A stretch of DNA of 64,000 nucleotides from JAVVHH01 sp965199665 (GTDB taxonomy: Bacteria > Pseudomonadota > Alphaproteobacteria > Acetobacterales > Acetobacteraceae): the NCBI GenBank assembly GCA_965199665.1, contig OZ241208.1:248001-312000 (forward strand), read 5' to 3'. The notes beneath the pieces were generated by a model that was given only the letters and a program-made list of their open reading frames with translations, did not search any database and had not been told where the DNA came from. The position numbers were made by a program, and so were the translations under genes. Positions 1 to 7,760 of this stretch are shown here, in pieces. Numbering within the stretch: position 1 is the first letter of the stretch; each line of letters begins with the position of its first letter.

Positions 1-1
1 T

Positions 2-253
2 CTCGCCCCACCCGTCAACGGCATGATCGAGATCGCCGGGCCCGAACGGTTGCAGCTCAGCGGTTTGATCGCACACTTCCTTGAGGCCAGTGCCGACCCG
101 CGCACCGTGGTCGCCGATCCGCAGGCGCGCTATTTCGGCGTGCTGCTGGACGATGAGTCTCTGGTGCCAGGGACTGCCGCCCATCTCGGCGCCACGCCGT
201 ATGAACGCTGGATCACACAGTCCCGCGCTGTTCACGCGGGGAGCCCGGCATGA
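2..253 (+). CDS. NmrA-like SDR family NAD(P)-binding protein, C-terminal part
   Basis: The reading frame is open from the first full codon of the window, so the gene starts upstream and only the last 83 codons are visible. The segment NGMIEIAGPE followed by a helical stretch and a closing LGATPYERW is typical of the C-terminal end of atypical SDR/NmrA-like oxidoreductases, which bind NAD(P) in an N-terminal Rossmann fold that is not visible here. The stop overlaps the ATG of the following cupin gene (ATGA), so the two are probably co-transcribed. Substrate unknown. Oxidoreductases and epimerases of this type are common neighbours of ECF41 sigma factors, and one lies 1.5 kb downstream. Confidence 0.7.
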   Translation, partial: LAPPVNGMIEIAGPERLQLSGLIAHFLEASADPRTVVADPQARYFGVLLDDESLVPGTAAHLGATPYERWITQSRAVHAGSPA

Positions 254-696
254 GGCGCGCGCCTGTAGGCCGGCCAACGGTGACCCCCCTGCGTCTCGCC
301 GCAGCGCTGCTGGTGCTCATGGCAACCAGTGCATCGGCACAGCACGGCCACGCCGAACTTTCCGGGGTGACGTTGGTCTATGACCATGTCCTGCCGAATG
401 TTCCGGGCAAGAGCATCAGGGGCGTGATGGTCGAGTACGCCCCGGGTGGTTCGTCCCCGGCGCACACGCATCCGCAGTCCGCGTTCATCTACGCCACCGT
501 GCTCGAAGGCGCGATCCGCAGCCAGGTGAACGATGGACCGATCATCGTCTACAAAGCGGGCGAGAGCTTCTCCGAAATGCCAGGTGATCGGCATGGCGTA
601 AGTGAAAACGCGAGCACCACGCAGCCGGCGCGCCTGCTGGCGGTGTTCGTCGTCGACACCGGCGAGAGCACGTTGGTCACAAACACACCGAAGTAG
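250..696 (+). CDS. Secreted cupin-domain protein
   Basis: A 148-residue protein. Residues 1-30 look like a signal peptide: Arg-rich start, hydrophobic core LAAALLVLMATS, and a likely cleavage after ASA. The rest is a single small beta-barrel cupin with the first metal-binding motif visible as G-S-S-P-A-H-T-H near residues 72-79 and a conserved region around GESFSEMPGDRHG. Cupins of this size often bind a metal ion in the periplasm; no enzymatic activity can be assigned. It is translationally coupled (ATGA) to the upstream SDR gene. Confidence 0.75.
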   Translation: MRRAPVGRPTVTPLRLAAALLVLMATSASAQHGHAELSGVTLVYDHVLPNVPGKSIRGVMVEYAPGGSSPAHTHPQSAFIYATVLEGAIRSQVNDGPIIVYKAGESFSEMPGDRHGVSENASTTQPARLLAVFVVDTGESTLVTNTPK

Positions 697-728
697 TAGG
701 GGAAGCCGTTGCGATCTGGGCCATCGCC

Positions 729-1172
729 ATGATGGACGCTAGCTATGTGCCGGCGCTTTCGGCGCTGGCGGGCTCCGCCATCGGCGGCCTCGCGTCCTTT
801 ACTACGACTTGGATCAACCAGAGCAGTCAGGCCCGTGCGCTTCAGCGCGGGCAGGACCGTGCCCGGCGGGAGACCCTGTATTGCGACTTCATCACCGAAG
901 CGTCGAGGCTCTTTGCGGACGCATTCGAGCACGTCCTGGACGACCCGGCCAAGATGGTCCAGCTCTACGCGACCGTGAGCATGATCCGACTCTTCGGCCA
1001 GCCGCGGACGCTTGCGGCAGCCGAGGAGGTCATGCGGCAGATTGGTGCGGCCTACTTCGCGCCGAACAAGGACCTCGCGCTGTTCGCAGACATCGCCAGG
1101 GCAGGCGAACTGGATCCGCTCTGCGCCTTCAGCGAAGCCTGCAGGGATGAGCTGCGATCCTGCAGGATATGA
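729..1172 (+). CDS. Small membrane-anchored protein of unknown function
   Basis: A 147-residue protein that I do not recognise as a named family. Residues about 5-27 form one hydrophobic segment rich in Ala and Gly (VPALSALAGSAIGGLASF), followed by a charged, probably helical cytoplasmic part containing QARALQRGQDRARRE, so the protein resembles small membrane-anchored coiled-coil proteins. Two consecutive ATG codons open the frame. Codon use matches the neighbours. It sits between the cupin gene and the ECF41 module without overlap; a link to either is not shown. Confidence 0.6.
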   Translation: MMDASYVPALSALAGSAIGGLASFTTTWINQSSQARALQRGQDRARRETLYCDFITEASRLFADAFEHVLDDPAKMVQLYATVSMIRLFGQPRTLAAAEEVMRQIGAAYFAPNKDLALFADIARAGELDPLCAFSEACRDELRSCRI

Positions 1173-1224
1173 CAGGCCAGGGGCAGCGCCCTCCAGACAG
1201 GCTGAAGGCCTCGCATCATCTCCA

Positions 1225-1251
1225 TGTCACATCCTCAGTCGTCGTCTCGTC
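1225..1251 (+). promoter_or_regulatory. Predicted ECF41 sigma factor promoter
   Basis: TGTCACA at 1225-1231 and CGTC at 1248-1251 are separated by exactly 16 bases. As I recall the published work, this is the target promoter of ECF41 sigma factors (TGTCACA-N16-CGTC), and it is normally found in front of the carboxymuconolactone decarboxylase gene next to the sigma gene. Here it lies 25 bases before the ATG of that very gene, and the sigma factor gene follows. Transcription from it would cover both genes, giving autoregulation. Activity is inferred. Confidence 0.75.
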
Positions 1252-1275
1252 CTCTACCCGGCATAGGAGACCAGG

Positions 1276-1740
1276 ATGTCCCAGCGCATCGACAACCCCT
1301 TCACGGCGGCCCCGGACGCGATCAAAGCGATGATGGCCGTTGAGGCAGCAATCCGCGGCAGCGGGCTCGAGCACAGCCTGCTGGAACTCGTGAAGATGCG
1401 CGCGTCGCAGATCAACGGCTGCGCCTTCTGCCTCCATATGCACGCCACGGAAGCGCGCGCCGCGGGCGAGACGGAGATGCGCCTTTACATGCTAAACGCC
1501 TGGCGTGAATCGGACCTCTACACAGGCCGGGAGCGCGCGGCGCTTGCCTGGACCGAATCGCTGACCCGGCTGTCGGAGACAGGCGCGCCGGATACAGACT
1601 ACGATCTCGTCAGGACCTCCTTTACGGACACGGAACAGGTGAACCTGACACTGGCCATCGGCGCAATCAATCTCTGGAACCGTCTCCAGGTCGGCCTGCG
1701 CGTCGCGCCGGCCAACGGAACCGCGCGTGCCGCCGCCTGA
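1276..1740 (+). CDS. Carboxymuconolactone decarboxylase / AhpD-like protein
   Basis: A 154-residue alkylhydroperoxidase D-like protein. The family signature E-X11-C-X2-C-X3-H is complete: Glu37, Cys49, Cys52 and His56, within NGCAFCLHMH. In AhpD these residues form a peroxidase-type thiol centre. This member belongs to the CMD branch repeatedly found beside ECF41 sigma factors, where it is the main regulated target. AGGAGACCAGG ahead of the ATG is a good ribosome binding site. It overlaps the downstream sigma gene by 14 bases and has the predicted ECF41 promoter immediately upstream. The physiological substrate is unknown. Confidence 0.9.
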   Translation: MSQRIDNPFTAAPDAIKAMMAVEAAIRGSGLEHSLLELVKMRASQINGCAFCLHMHATEARAAGETEMRLYMLNAWRESDLYTGRERAALAWTESLTRLSETGAPDTDYDLVRTSFTDTEQVNLTLAIGAINLWNRLQVGLRVAPANGTARAAA

Positions 1741-2632
1741 CGTCGCGCTCGATGCTTTCGAGGCGCACAGGCCCCGGCTGGTGCGCCTGGCTTATCGCAT
1801 GCTGGGATCGATGGCCGAGGGGGAGGACATCGTCCAGGAGGCCTGGATCCGCTGGCAGCAGGCGGATCGGGAGGATGTGCGCGCGCCCGGCGCTTTTCTC
1901 ACCCGGATCGTCACGCGCCTTTGCCTGGACACGATGAAATCGGCACGCGCCCGGCGGGAAATTTATGTGGGCAGTTGGCTGCCCGAGCCCATCGTGGAGC
2001 CCGACGACAACGATGTGTTGCCCCTCGATGAACTGACCCTGACCTTGATGCTGGTGCTGGAACGCCTGTCACCATTGGAACGGGCGACGTTTCTGCTGCA
2101 CGATGTCTTTGCCATTCCCATGGACGAGGTGGCGGCCACCCTAAAACGCGACGCCGCCGCGGTACGACAGTTGGCAGTGCGCGCCCGTAAGCATGTGCAG
2201 GCAGCCAGGCCTCGCTTTACTGTCGACCGCAAAGAGGGCGAGCGCATGGCGATGTCCTTCTTTGCAGCGTCCACCAGTGGCGATGTCGCGGCGCTGCGAT
2301 CCATGCTTGCCGACAGCGTCGTGCTACGCTCGGATGGAGGCGGCAAGGTCCGCACCGTTCTCAACCCAATCAGGGGCGTGGAGCGCGTCGTGCGCCTGTT
2401 CAGCGGGCTGTTGCGGAAGCTGTTGAAATATCCGGCGGTGATGGTCCAGCCGGTCTGGGTCGATGGCCTGCCGGGCTACATCAGCCTCGAACGCGACGGC
2501 GTGCCACAGACGACGGCGCTGCAGATCGAAGGGGGGCGCATCACCGGGATCTTCATCACCCGCAATCCCGAGAAGCTGGGGCAGGTCGAACCCATCCTTG
2601 CTGCACAAGGCAGATCCATGCGGGTGCATTGA
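1727..2632 (+). CDS. sigJ: ECF41-family RNA polymerase sigma factor (SigJ-like)
   Basis: A 301-residue sigma-70 family factor starting at GTG 1727 inside the end of the CMD gene. Region 2 (about 10-75, RLAYRMLGSMAEGEDIVQEAW) and region 4 (about 105-160) are followed by a SnoaL-like C-terminal domain (about 170-290). All three hallmark motifs of ECF41 are present: WLPEP at 84-88 in the linker, DGGGK at 203-207, and NPEKL at 280-284 (usually NPDKL). In this group the fused C-terminal domain replaces a separate anti-sigma factor and both inhibits and assists transcription. No anti-sigma gene is adjacent, consistent with that. The inducing signal is unknown. Confidence 0.93.
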   Translation: MPPPDVALDAFEAHRPRLVRLAYRMLGSMAEGEDIVQEAWIRWQQADREDVRAPGAFLTRIVTRLCLDTMKSARARREIYVGSWLPEPIVEPDDNDVLPLDELTLTLMLVLERLSPLERATFLLHDVFAIPMDEVAATLKRDAAAVRQLAVRARKHVQAARPRFTVDRKEGERMAMSFFAASTSGDVAALRSMLADSVVLRSDGGGKVRTVLNPIRGVERVVRLFSGLLRKLLKYPAVMVQPVWVDGLPGYISLERDGVPQTTALQIEGGRITGIFITRNPEKLGQVEPILAAQGRSMRVH

Positions 2633-2940
2633 CCGGCCCTGGTGTCACATCGTCCCAACCGAGGAACCCGCGCCGCACGCATCCGACGCAGTCGCTGAAC
2701 TGAACGCCTCGCCTTTGCCCAACGCGAGAATGGTCCTCCGGAGACAATGACATGTGGTCGTTAGCGACCTGCCGGATGTCCCGCCAGTGGTTCGTTTGAC
2801 GGCCAACATGGTCGAGATAGGCCGCGCGTTGGCAGCAACCCTCCAAAGCTTCTCAAGTCCGCTTTGGAGTATTTGAGTTAAGGTAAGTAGCTGTGAACAG
2901 GATGAGGTCGAGAGCAGCCTCTAATCGGCCGGACGTTGCT
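2633..2940. other. Intergenic region between convergent genes
   Basis: 308 bases between the ends of the sigma factor gene and the molybdenum cofactor gene. It has lower G+C near 2850-2890 (CAAGTCCGCTTTGGAGTATTTG region). It contains a TGTCACA at 2643-2649, but no CGTC at the correct 16-base distance. I found no convincing open frame, RNA gene or strong hairpin; short frames that cross it start inside the sigma gene. Confidence 0.5.
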
Positions 2941-4578
2941 CTACCCAGCCGCGTAGCCGGCAGGGCCCAGGCTCTCGGGGGTATCGAAGTCGCGCAGCGC
3001 GGCCTCGCCGATCTCCACCGTGGCGACCGCGTCCGCCTGTTGTTCCAGCAGGGCGCGGGCGCCGCGGTCGCCGCCGAGCCCGGCGAGGTCGGCGAAGAAG
3101 CGGCGGTCCCATAGCACCGGGTTGCCGAGCGCACCGTTATTCGTCGCGGCCGCCACCAAGCGGCCTTCGTCGGCATCGTGCGCCTCGATCAGCCGATCCA
3201 GCATCCGCCCGGTCACCAGCGGCATGTCGCCGAGGCACACCAGCGCCGCCGCCGCCGTGTCCGGCACCGCCGCGATCCCGGCGCGCAGGCTGGCCGACAG
3301 CCCGGCCGCATGGTCCGCTGCCGTCACCAGCGTCACCGGCCGACTGGCCAGCGCGGCGCGGATTTCGTCCTCTCGATGGCCGGTCACGACGATCACCGGG
3401 CGGGCGCCGCTCGACAGGGCGTTGTCCACCGTGCGCGCGATCATGGTCTTGCCGGCCCGATCGGTGGCCAGCAGCTTGTGGTGCGGCGCCATGCGCCGGC
3501 TCTGCCCGGCCGCCAGCACGATCGCCGCGACCTGCTTGCCCGACGACGGGGCCACGACGGGGGAAGCGGCGTCCGGCGTGGCCTTGGCCCGCGGCAACGG
3601 CCGGGCCGCGACGTCCTTCAACAGGCCGCCGACCCCCATGCGCGCCAGCGCCGCCCCGTCCAGCGTCAGCCCGGCGAACAGCCGCGACAGCACCCAATCG
3701 ATCCCGTTCAGCTTCGGGCTGCGCGCGCAGCCCGGCAGCACCAGCGCCGGCCGCGGGCCGATCCGCCCCAGGCAGATCAGATTGCCCGGGTCGACCGGCA
3801 TGCCGAAATGCTCGATCGTGCCGCCCGCGCGCACGATGCCGGCCGGGCCCACGTCGCGCCGGTCCACCACCGCGCTGGCGCCTGCCACCAGCAGGATGTC
3901 GGCGCCGTCGGCGATCAGGCGCTCCAGCGCCCGGCCGATGGCCTCCTCCTCGTGCGCGCATTCCAGCGGCGGCAGCATCGTCCCGGTCAGCGCGGCCACG
4001 CGGTTGCCGGTCGCCTCGGCGGTGCCGGCCAGCACGGAGCGCTTCAGCCCAGGCAGCGTGCTCATCACCAGCCCGACCGTGAGCGGCCGGAACGGGTGCA
4101 GCACCAGTGCCGGGGCCGCCAACGCGGCCAACGCCCGATCGAGCACCGCGCCCGGCACGGAGAACGGGATCACCTTGATCGTCGCCACCATCTCGCGCGG
4201 CGACACGATCGCGTAGTCCGGCAGGGTGCCGACCGTGAGCGCCTCGTCGGCCGCATTGACGGCGTCGATCACCGCGGCGTCGGCCCGCAGCAGCCCGGCC
4301 GACGTGGCGGCGAGGTTGACGCGGCCGGTGCCGGCGCCGGTGCGCCGCAGTCCGGGCCCGAGCAGCGCGTCGGCCAACCGGGCGGCGGCCTCGTCCTCGG
4401 CCACGTCGCCGGGCTCGAGCCGCGCGGCGATCACGCTGTCGATCCCGGCGGCCCGCAGCGCCTCGAGCGCCGCGTCATCCAGCACGGCGCCCTTCTTCAG
4501 CACGCGGCCCGGCAGCCGCTGCGTATGCGCCAACACCGCGCCGCCGGCCTCCGCCAGGCCGATCCGCCCGAACTTCAT
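2941..4578 (-). CDS. Molybdopterin-binding / NTP transferase fusion (MoeA-like + MobA/MocA-like)
   Basis: A 545-residue two-domain protein. Residues about 1-330 resemble the MoCF/MoeA-like molybdopterin-binding fold (ILLVAGASAVVDRRD, PGNLICLG, ALVLPGCARSPKLNG). Residues about 348-540 are a nucleotidyltransferase domain with LAAGQSRRM at 355-363, Lys368, and a metal-binding LGDMPLV. Such proteins add CMP or GMP to molybdopterin or handle the cofactor for xanthine-dehydrogenase-type enzymes; cytidylylation (MocA-type) is more likely beside XdhC/Cox genes. It is the last gene of a six-gene minus-strand operon, overlapping the XdhC gene by 4 bases. Confidence 0.85.
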   Translation of the reverse strand: MKFGRIGLAEAGGAVLAHTQRLPGRVLKKGAVLDDAALEALRAAGIDSVIAARLEPGDVAEDEAAARLADALLGPGLRRTGAGTGRVNLAATSAGLLRADAAVIDAVNAADEALTVGTLPDYAIVSPREMVATIKVIPFSVPGAVLDRALAALAAPALVLHPFRPLTVGLVMSTLPGLKRSVLAGTAEATGNRVAALTGTMLPPLECAHEEEAIGRALERLIADGADILLVAGASAVVDRRDVGPAGIVRAGGTIEHFGMPVDPGNLICLGRIGPRPALVLPGCARSPKLNGIDWVLSRLFAGLTLDGAALARMGVGGLLKDVAARPLPRAKATPDAASPVVAPSSGKQVAAIVLAAGQSRRMAPHHKLLATDRAGKTMIARTVDNALSSGARPVIVVTGHREDEIRAALASRPVTLVTAADHAAGLSASLRAGIAAVPDTAAAALVCLGDMPLVTGRMLDRLIEAHDADEGRLVAAATNNGALGNPVLWDRRFFADLAGLGGDRGARALLEQQADAVATVEIGEAALRDFDTPESLGPAGYAAG

Positions 4579-5306
4579 GGGCCGCGCCTGCGCACCTCGA
4601 CGATCTGGGCGAGGATGGAAAGCGCGATCTCCGGCGCCGTCACCGCGGCGATGTCCAGCCCGACCGGGCCGCGGATGCGCCCCGTCGCCGCCTCGTCATG
4701 GCCCAGCTCGCGCAGCCGCTCCAGGCGGCGGGCATGGGTGCGGCGCGAACCCAGCGCGCCGATGTAGAACGCGTCCGACCGCAGCGCCCGGTCCAGCGCG
4801 GGATCGTCGAGCTTGGGGTCGTGCGTCAGCGTCACGATCGCGGTGCGGGTGTCGGGCCCCAGCGCATCCATCGCCTCATCCGGCCACTCGGTGCTGAGCG
4901 TCACGCCGGGGAAGCGCTCCGCGGTCGCGAAGGACCGGCGCGGATCGATCACCGTCACCCCGAAGCCGAGCGGCGCCGCCATCGGCACCAGCGCCTGCGC
5001 GACATGGACGGCGCCGACCACCACCAGGCGCAGCGGCGGGTTGAAGGCGTGCAGGAACCAGTCGTGCCCCTCGATCGCGACGACGGCGCTCTTGTCCTGC
5101 CGCAGCACGACCCGGGCCGCGTCGGCCAGCGCGTCCGGCGCGCCGTCATTGGGCAGCAGGCGCTGCGCGCCGTCATCGGGCAGCAGGCGCTGCGCGCCGT
5201 CTTCCGGAAGAAGGCGCTGCGCGCCGTCGGGCAGGCGCGTTGCCAGCACGATCGGGCGGCCCGCCGCCCGGGCCTGCTGCAGGCGGTCGGCGGTGTCGGG
5301 AGTCAT
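4575..5306 (-). CDS. xdhC: XdhC family accessory protein, Rossmann (C-terminal) part
   Basis: A 243-residue protein starting at ATG 5306, which overlaps the stop of the preceding half-XdhC gene (ATGA); longer upstream frames are shadows. The core is the XdhC C-terminal Rossmann domain, with VVVGAVHVAQAL at about 95-106, VTLTHDPKLDDPAL, and GALGSRRTHARRLERL. XdhC proteins bind the molybdenum cofactor, promote its sulfuration, and hand it to xanthine-dehydrogenase-family enzymes. The N-terminal domain is encoded by a separate gene just upstream. Residues 27-54 are an in-frame tandem repeat of DGAQRLLP with an acidic or Asn spacer, probably a loop expansion. Confidence 0.88.
   Translation of the reverse strand: MTPDTADRLQQARAAGRPIVLATRLPDGAQRLLPEDGAQRLLPDDGAQRLLPNDGAPDALADAARVVLRQDKSAVVAIEGHDWFLHAFNPPLRLVVVGAVHVAQALVPMAAPLGFGVTVIDPRRSFATAERFPGVTLSTEWPDEAMDALGPDTRTAIVTLTHDPKLDDPALDRALRSDAFYIGALGSRRTHARRLERLRELGHDEAATGRIRGPVGLDIAAVTAPEIALSILAQIVEVRRRGP
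5140..5220 (-). repeat. Three 27-bp tandem repeats inside xdhC
   Basis: Units at 5140-5166, 5167-5193 and 5194-5220. The first two differ at one base (ATT versus ATC in the middle of the unit); the third has several changes. A partial fourth unit begins at 5221. Each unit is nine codons, so the frame is kept and the protein gains DGAQRLLP repeats. The near identity suggests a recent slippage or duplication event. Confidence 0.9.
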
Positions 5307-5623
5307 CCCAGCTTCTCGACGAACACCTTGAGCTTGCCGCCGCAGGCCAGGCCGACTTCCCAGGCCTGCTCGTCCGACACGCCGAAATCGAGCAATTGCG
5401 GCCGGCCGGTCCGCATCGTTTCCGCCGCCACGTCCGCCACGGCACCCTCGATGCAGCCGCCGCTCACCGACCCGGCCATCCGCCCGGACGCCGTCACCGC
5501 CAGTTGGCTGCCCGGCGGGCGCGGGGAACTGCCCCACGTCTCCGTCACGGTCGCCAGCACCACCGTCTCGCCTTCGTGTCGCCAGGCTTGCGCCGTGGCC
5601 AGGATGTCCTCGGTCTCGCTCAT
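5303..5623 (-). CDS. XdhC/CoxI family protein, N-terminal domain only
   Basis: A 106-residue stand-alone XdhC_CoxI domain. Start chosen at ATG 5623 because GGAGG lies five bases upstream and the ATG overlaps the stop of the CoxE-like gene (ATGA); an in-frame ATG at 5635 has no better site. Motifs: GSSPRPPG at 31-38 and GSVSGGCIEG at 51-60, with the Cys that in XdhC proteins is implicated in cofactor handling. It lacks the Rossmann domain, which is the next gene. The two probably act together as a split XdhC for a molybdenum hydroxylase. Confidence 0.88.
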   Translation of the reverse strand: MSETEDILATAQAWRHEGETVVLATVTETWGSSPRPPGSQLAVTASGRMAGSVSGGCIEGAVADVAAETMRTGRPQLLDFGVSDEQAWEVGLACGGKLKVFVEKLG

Positions 5624-6855
5624 GACAGCCTCCATTCCTTAGTCGGGCCGGACCGGCTCGATACCGGCCGCGACAGCAGATCGATCAGCGCGCGGATGCT
5701 GTCGAGGCTGTGGACGGTGCGGAACTCGTCCACATGGGGCAGCATGGCGCGGATGCCCTGTGACTTGGGTTGGAAGCCGTCCCATCGCAACAGCGGGTTG
5801 AGCCAGATCAAGCGGCGGCAGGAGCGGTGCAACCGATCCATGTTCTCGCTCAGCCCGGCCGCCCCGTCGCGGTCCAGCCCGTCCGTTACCAGCAGCACCA
5901 CCGCGCCCTGGCCCAGCACCCGCTTGGCCCAGCGCCCGTTGAACTCCGCGAGCGCCTCGCCGATCCGGGTACCGCCCGACCAGTCCGGCACGGCATGCGC
6001 GACCATCTGGAACGCCACCTCCGGGTCGCGGCTCTTGAGCTGCCGCGTGATGTTGGACAGGCGGGTGCCGAACAGGAACACGTGCACCCGGTCGCGATCG
6101 TTGGTCACCGCGTGCAGGAAGTGCAGCAGGATCTGCGCGTAGCGGGCCATGGAGCCGGAGATGTCGCACAGCACCACCAGCGGCGGCGGACGGACGACCC
6201 GGCGCGCGCGCGACAGGTCCGACAGCTCGCCGCCCCGGCGCAGCGAGCGGCGCAGGGTCGCGGCCATGTCGATCCGCGGGCCGTGGGGGTCCGGCCGCCA
6301 GCGCCGGGTCTGGCGCAGGTCGAGCGGCAGGCGCAGGCGGCGGATCTCGGATTTGGCACGGCCGATCTCGGCGGCGGACATCTGCTCGAAATCCATCCGC
6401 TGCAGCAACTCGCGGTCGCTCACGGTCATGACCGCGTCGAGCTCGGGCGTTTCCTCCTGCGTCTTGGGCGTCTCGCGCGGGGGCGCCATCGCTTCGGCCA
6501 CCCGGCGCTGCCCCGGGCTCGGGGCCGCGGGCGGCGCGTCCACCTTTTCGCCGAGCAGGGCCAGCGCGGCTTGCTGCAGCGCGACGGCCGGGTCGCGCCA
6601 GAACAGGGCAAAGGCCTGGTCGAATACCTCCCCTTGCTCGCGCCGGTTGGTCAGCAGCGCCCGCAGCGCCGCCTCGACCTGCCGCCGGTCGCCGATGTCG
6701 ATCAGGGTGAGCGCCCGGCTCGCCGTCACGCTGTCCGCGGCCCCGACCGGCAGCCCGGCGCGCCGCAGCAGCCGGATGAAATGCATCACGTTGAACGGAA
6801 GCCGGCCGCCCGGCCGGACCGGCGGCTCCGGCAACGCGCTCCCGGGCGGGATCAC
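5620..6855 (-). CDS. coxE: CoxE-like von Willebrand factor A domain protein
   Basis: A 411-residue protein from GTG 6855, which overlaps the stop of the MoxR gene (GTGA); the frame continues open further upstream but only as shadow. The N-terminal half is helical with a Pro-rich linker (about 105-140). The VWA domain contains the metal-adhesion motif DISGS at 231-235 and VVLLVTDGLDRDG later. In the carboxydotroph cox cluster, CoxE works with the MoxR-type ATPase CoxD in the final assembly of the [CuSMoO2] active site of CO dehydrogenase. Similar pairs accompany other molybdenum hydroxylases, so the client here is not certain. Confidence 0.88.
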   Translation of the reverse strand: MIPPGSALPEPPVRPGGRLPFNVMHFIRLLRRAGLPVGAADSVTASRALTLIDIGDRRQVEAALRALLTNRREQGEVFDQAFALFWRDPAVALQQAALALLGEKVDAPPAAPSPGQRRVAEAMAPPRETPKTQEETPELDAVMTVSDRELLQRMDFEQMSAAEIGRAKSEIRRLRLPLDLRQTRRWRPDPHGPRIDMAATLRRSLRRGGELSDLSRARRVVRPPPLVVLCDISGSMARYAQILLHFLHAVTNDRDRVHVFLFGTRLSNITRQLKSRDPEVAFQMVAHAVPDWSGGTRIGEALAEFNGRWAKRVLGQGAVVLLVTDGLDRDGAAGLSENMDRLHRSCRRLIWLNPLLRWDGFQPKSQGIRAMLPHVDEFRTVHSLDSIRALIDLLSRPVSSRSGPTKEWRLS

Positions 6856-7760
6856 GCCGCCTTCACCTCGTCGAGGATGCGTGCGGCTTCCGCGCCGCGG
6901 ATGCGGGCGATGTCGTCCTGGTATTTGAGCAGCACGCCGAGCGTGCGGTCCACGGCGTCCGCATCCAGCTCGTGCCGGTCGAGATGCTGCAGGGCCCCCG
7001 CCCAGTCGATGGTCTCGGCGACGCCCGGCAGCTTGAACAGCTCCTCCGAGCGCAACCGCTGCACGAAGGCGACGATGTCGGCCGCCAACCGCTCGGACAG
7101 GCCCGGCCCTTTGGCGGCCAGGATCGCGCGCTCGCGCGCGGCGGTGGGATAATCCACCCACTGATAAAGGCAGCGACGGCGGATCGCGTCGTGCACCTCG
7201 CGGGTGCGATTGCTGGTCAGCACCACGACGGGCGGCGTCACGGCGCGGACGGTGCCGAGCTCGGGAATGGTGATCTGGTAATCCGCCAGCAGCTCGAGCA
7301 GGAAGGCCTCGAACGGCTCGTCGGCCCGGTCCAGCTCGTCGATCAGCAGCACGGCGGGCGACAACTCGGGATCGATGGCCGAGAGCAGGGGGCGGGGCTG
7401 GAGGTAGTCGCGCGAGAAGATGTCGCGCCCCAGCGCATCGCGGTCGGCGTCGCCCGCGGCCTCCGCGAGACGGATGGTCACCAGCTGTTTGGCGTAGTTC
7501 CATTCGTAGGCGGCGGCGGCGAGGTCCATGCCGTCATAGCATTGCAGGCGGACGAGGCGGCGGCCGAGCCCTTGGGCCAGAACCTTCGCGATCTCGGTCT
7601 TGCCGGTGCCGGGCTCGCCCTCCAGGAAGAGCGGCCGCTGCATTGCGAGCGCCAGATGGACGGTGGTGGCGAGCTCCGGGTCGGCGATGTAGCCGCCGGC
7701 CGCCAGCAGGGCGGCCGTGTCTGCGACGGTGACTGGTTGGCCCGGCTCAGAGCCCGACAT
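6852..7760 (-). CDS. coxD: MoxR-type AAA+ ATPase (CoxD-like)
   Basis: A 302-residue AAA+ ATPase. Walker A is GEPGTGKTE at 48-56 and Walker B is LLIDELD at 138-144; sensor-1 is VVVLTSNRTRE. MoxR ATPases act as chaperones paired with VWA proteins, and the VWA gene follows with a 4-base overlap. The N-terminus overlaps the end of the CoxG-like gene by 14 bases. The length and neighbours fit CoxD, which unfolds the apo-enzyme so that sulfur and copper can be inserted in CO dehydrogenase. Confidence 0.9.
   Translation of the reverse strand: MSGSEPGQPVTVADTAALLAAGGYIADPELATTVHLALAMQRPLFLEGEPGTGKTEIAKVLAQGLGRRLVRLQCYDGMDLAAAAYEWNYAKQLVTIRLAEAAGDADRDALGRDIFSRDYLQPRPLLSAIDPELSPAVLLIDELDRADEPFEAFLLELLADYQITIPELGTVRAVTPPVVVLTSNRTREVHDAIRRRCLYQWVDYPTAARERAILAAKGPGLSERLAADIVAFVQRLRSEELFKLPGVAETIDWAGALQHLDRHELDADAVDRTLGVLLKYQDDIARIRGAEAARILDEVKAA

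Noticed and set aside
2643..2649. Second TGTCACA motif near the ECF41 gene
   Set aside because: No CGTC at a 16-base spacing; the only CGTC is adjacent, so it is not an ECF41 promoter.
3178..4767. Long plus-strand frame opposite the molybdenum cofactor genes
   Set aside because: High G+C shadow frame with repetitive Arg/Gly/Ala composition; the minus-strand genes have clear family motifs.
5140..5220. 27-bp repeats considered as a CRISPR or iteron array
   Set aside because: They are directly adjacent without spacers, in frame, and encode repeated amino acids of XdhC.
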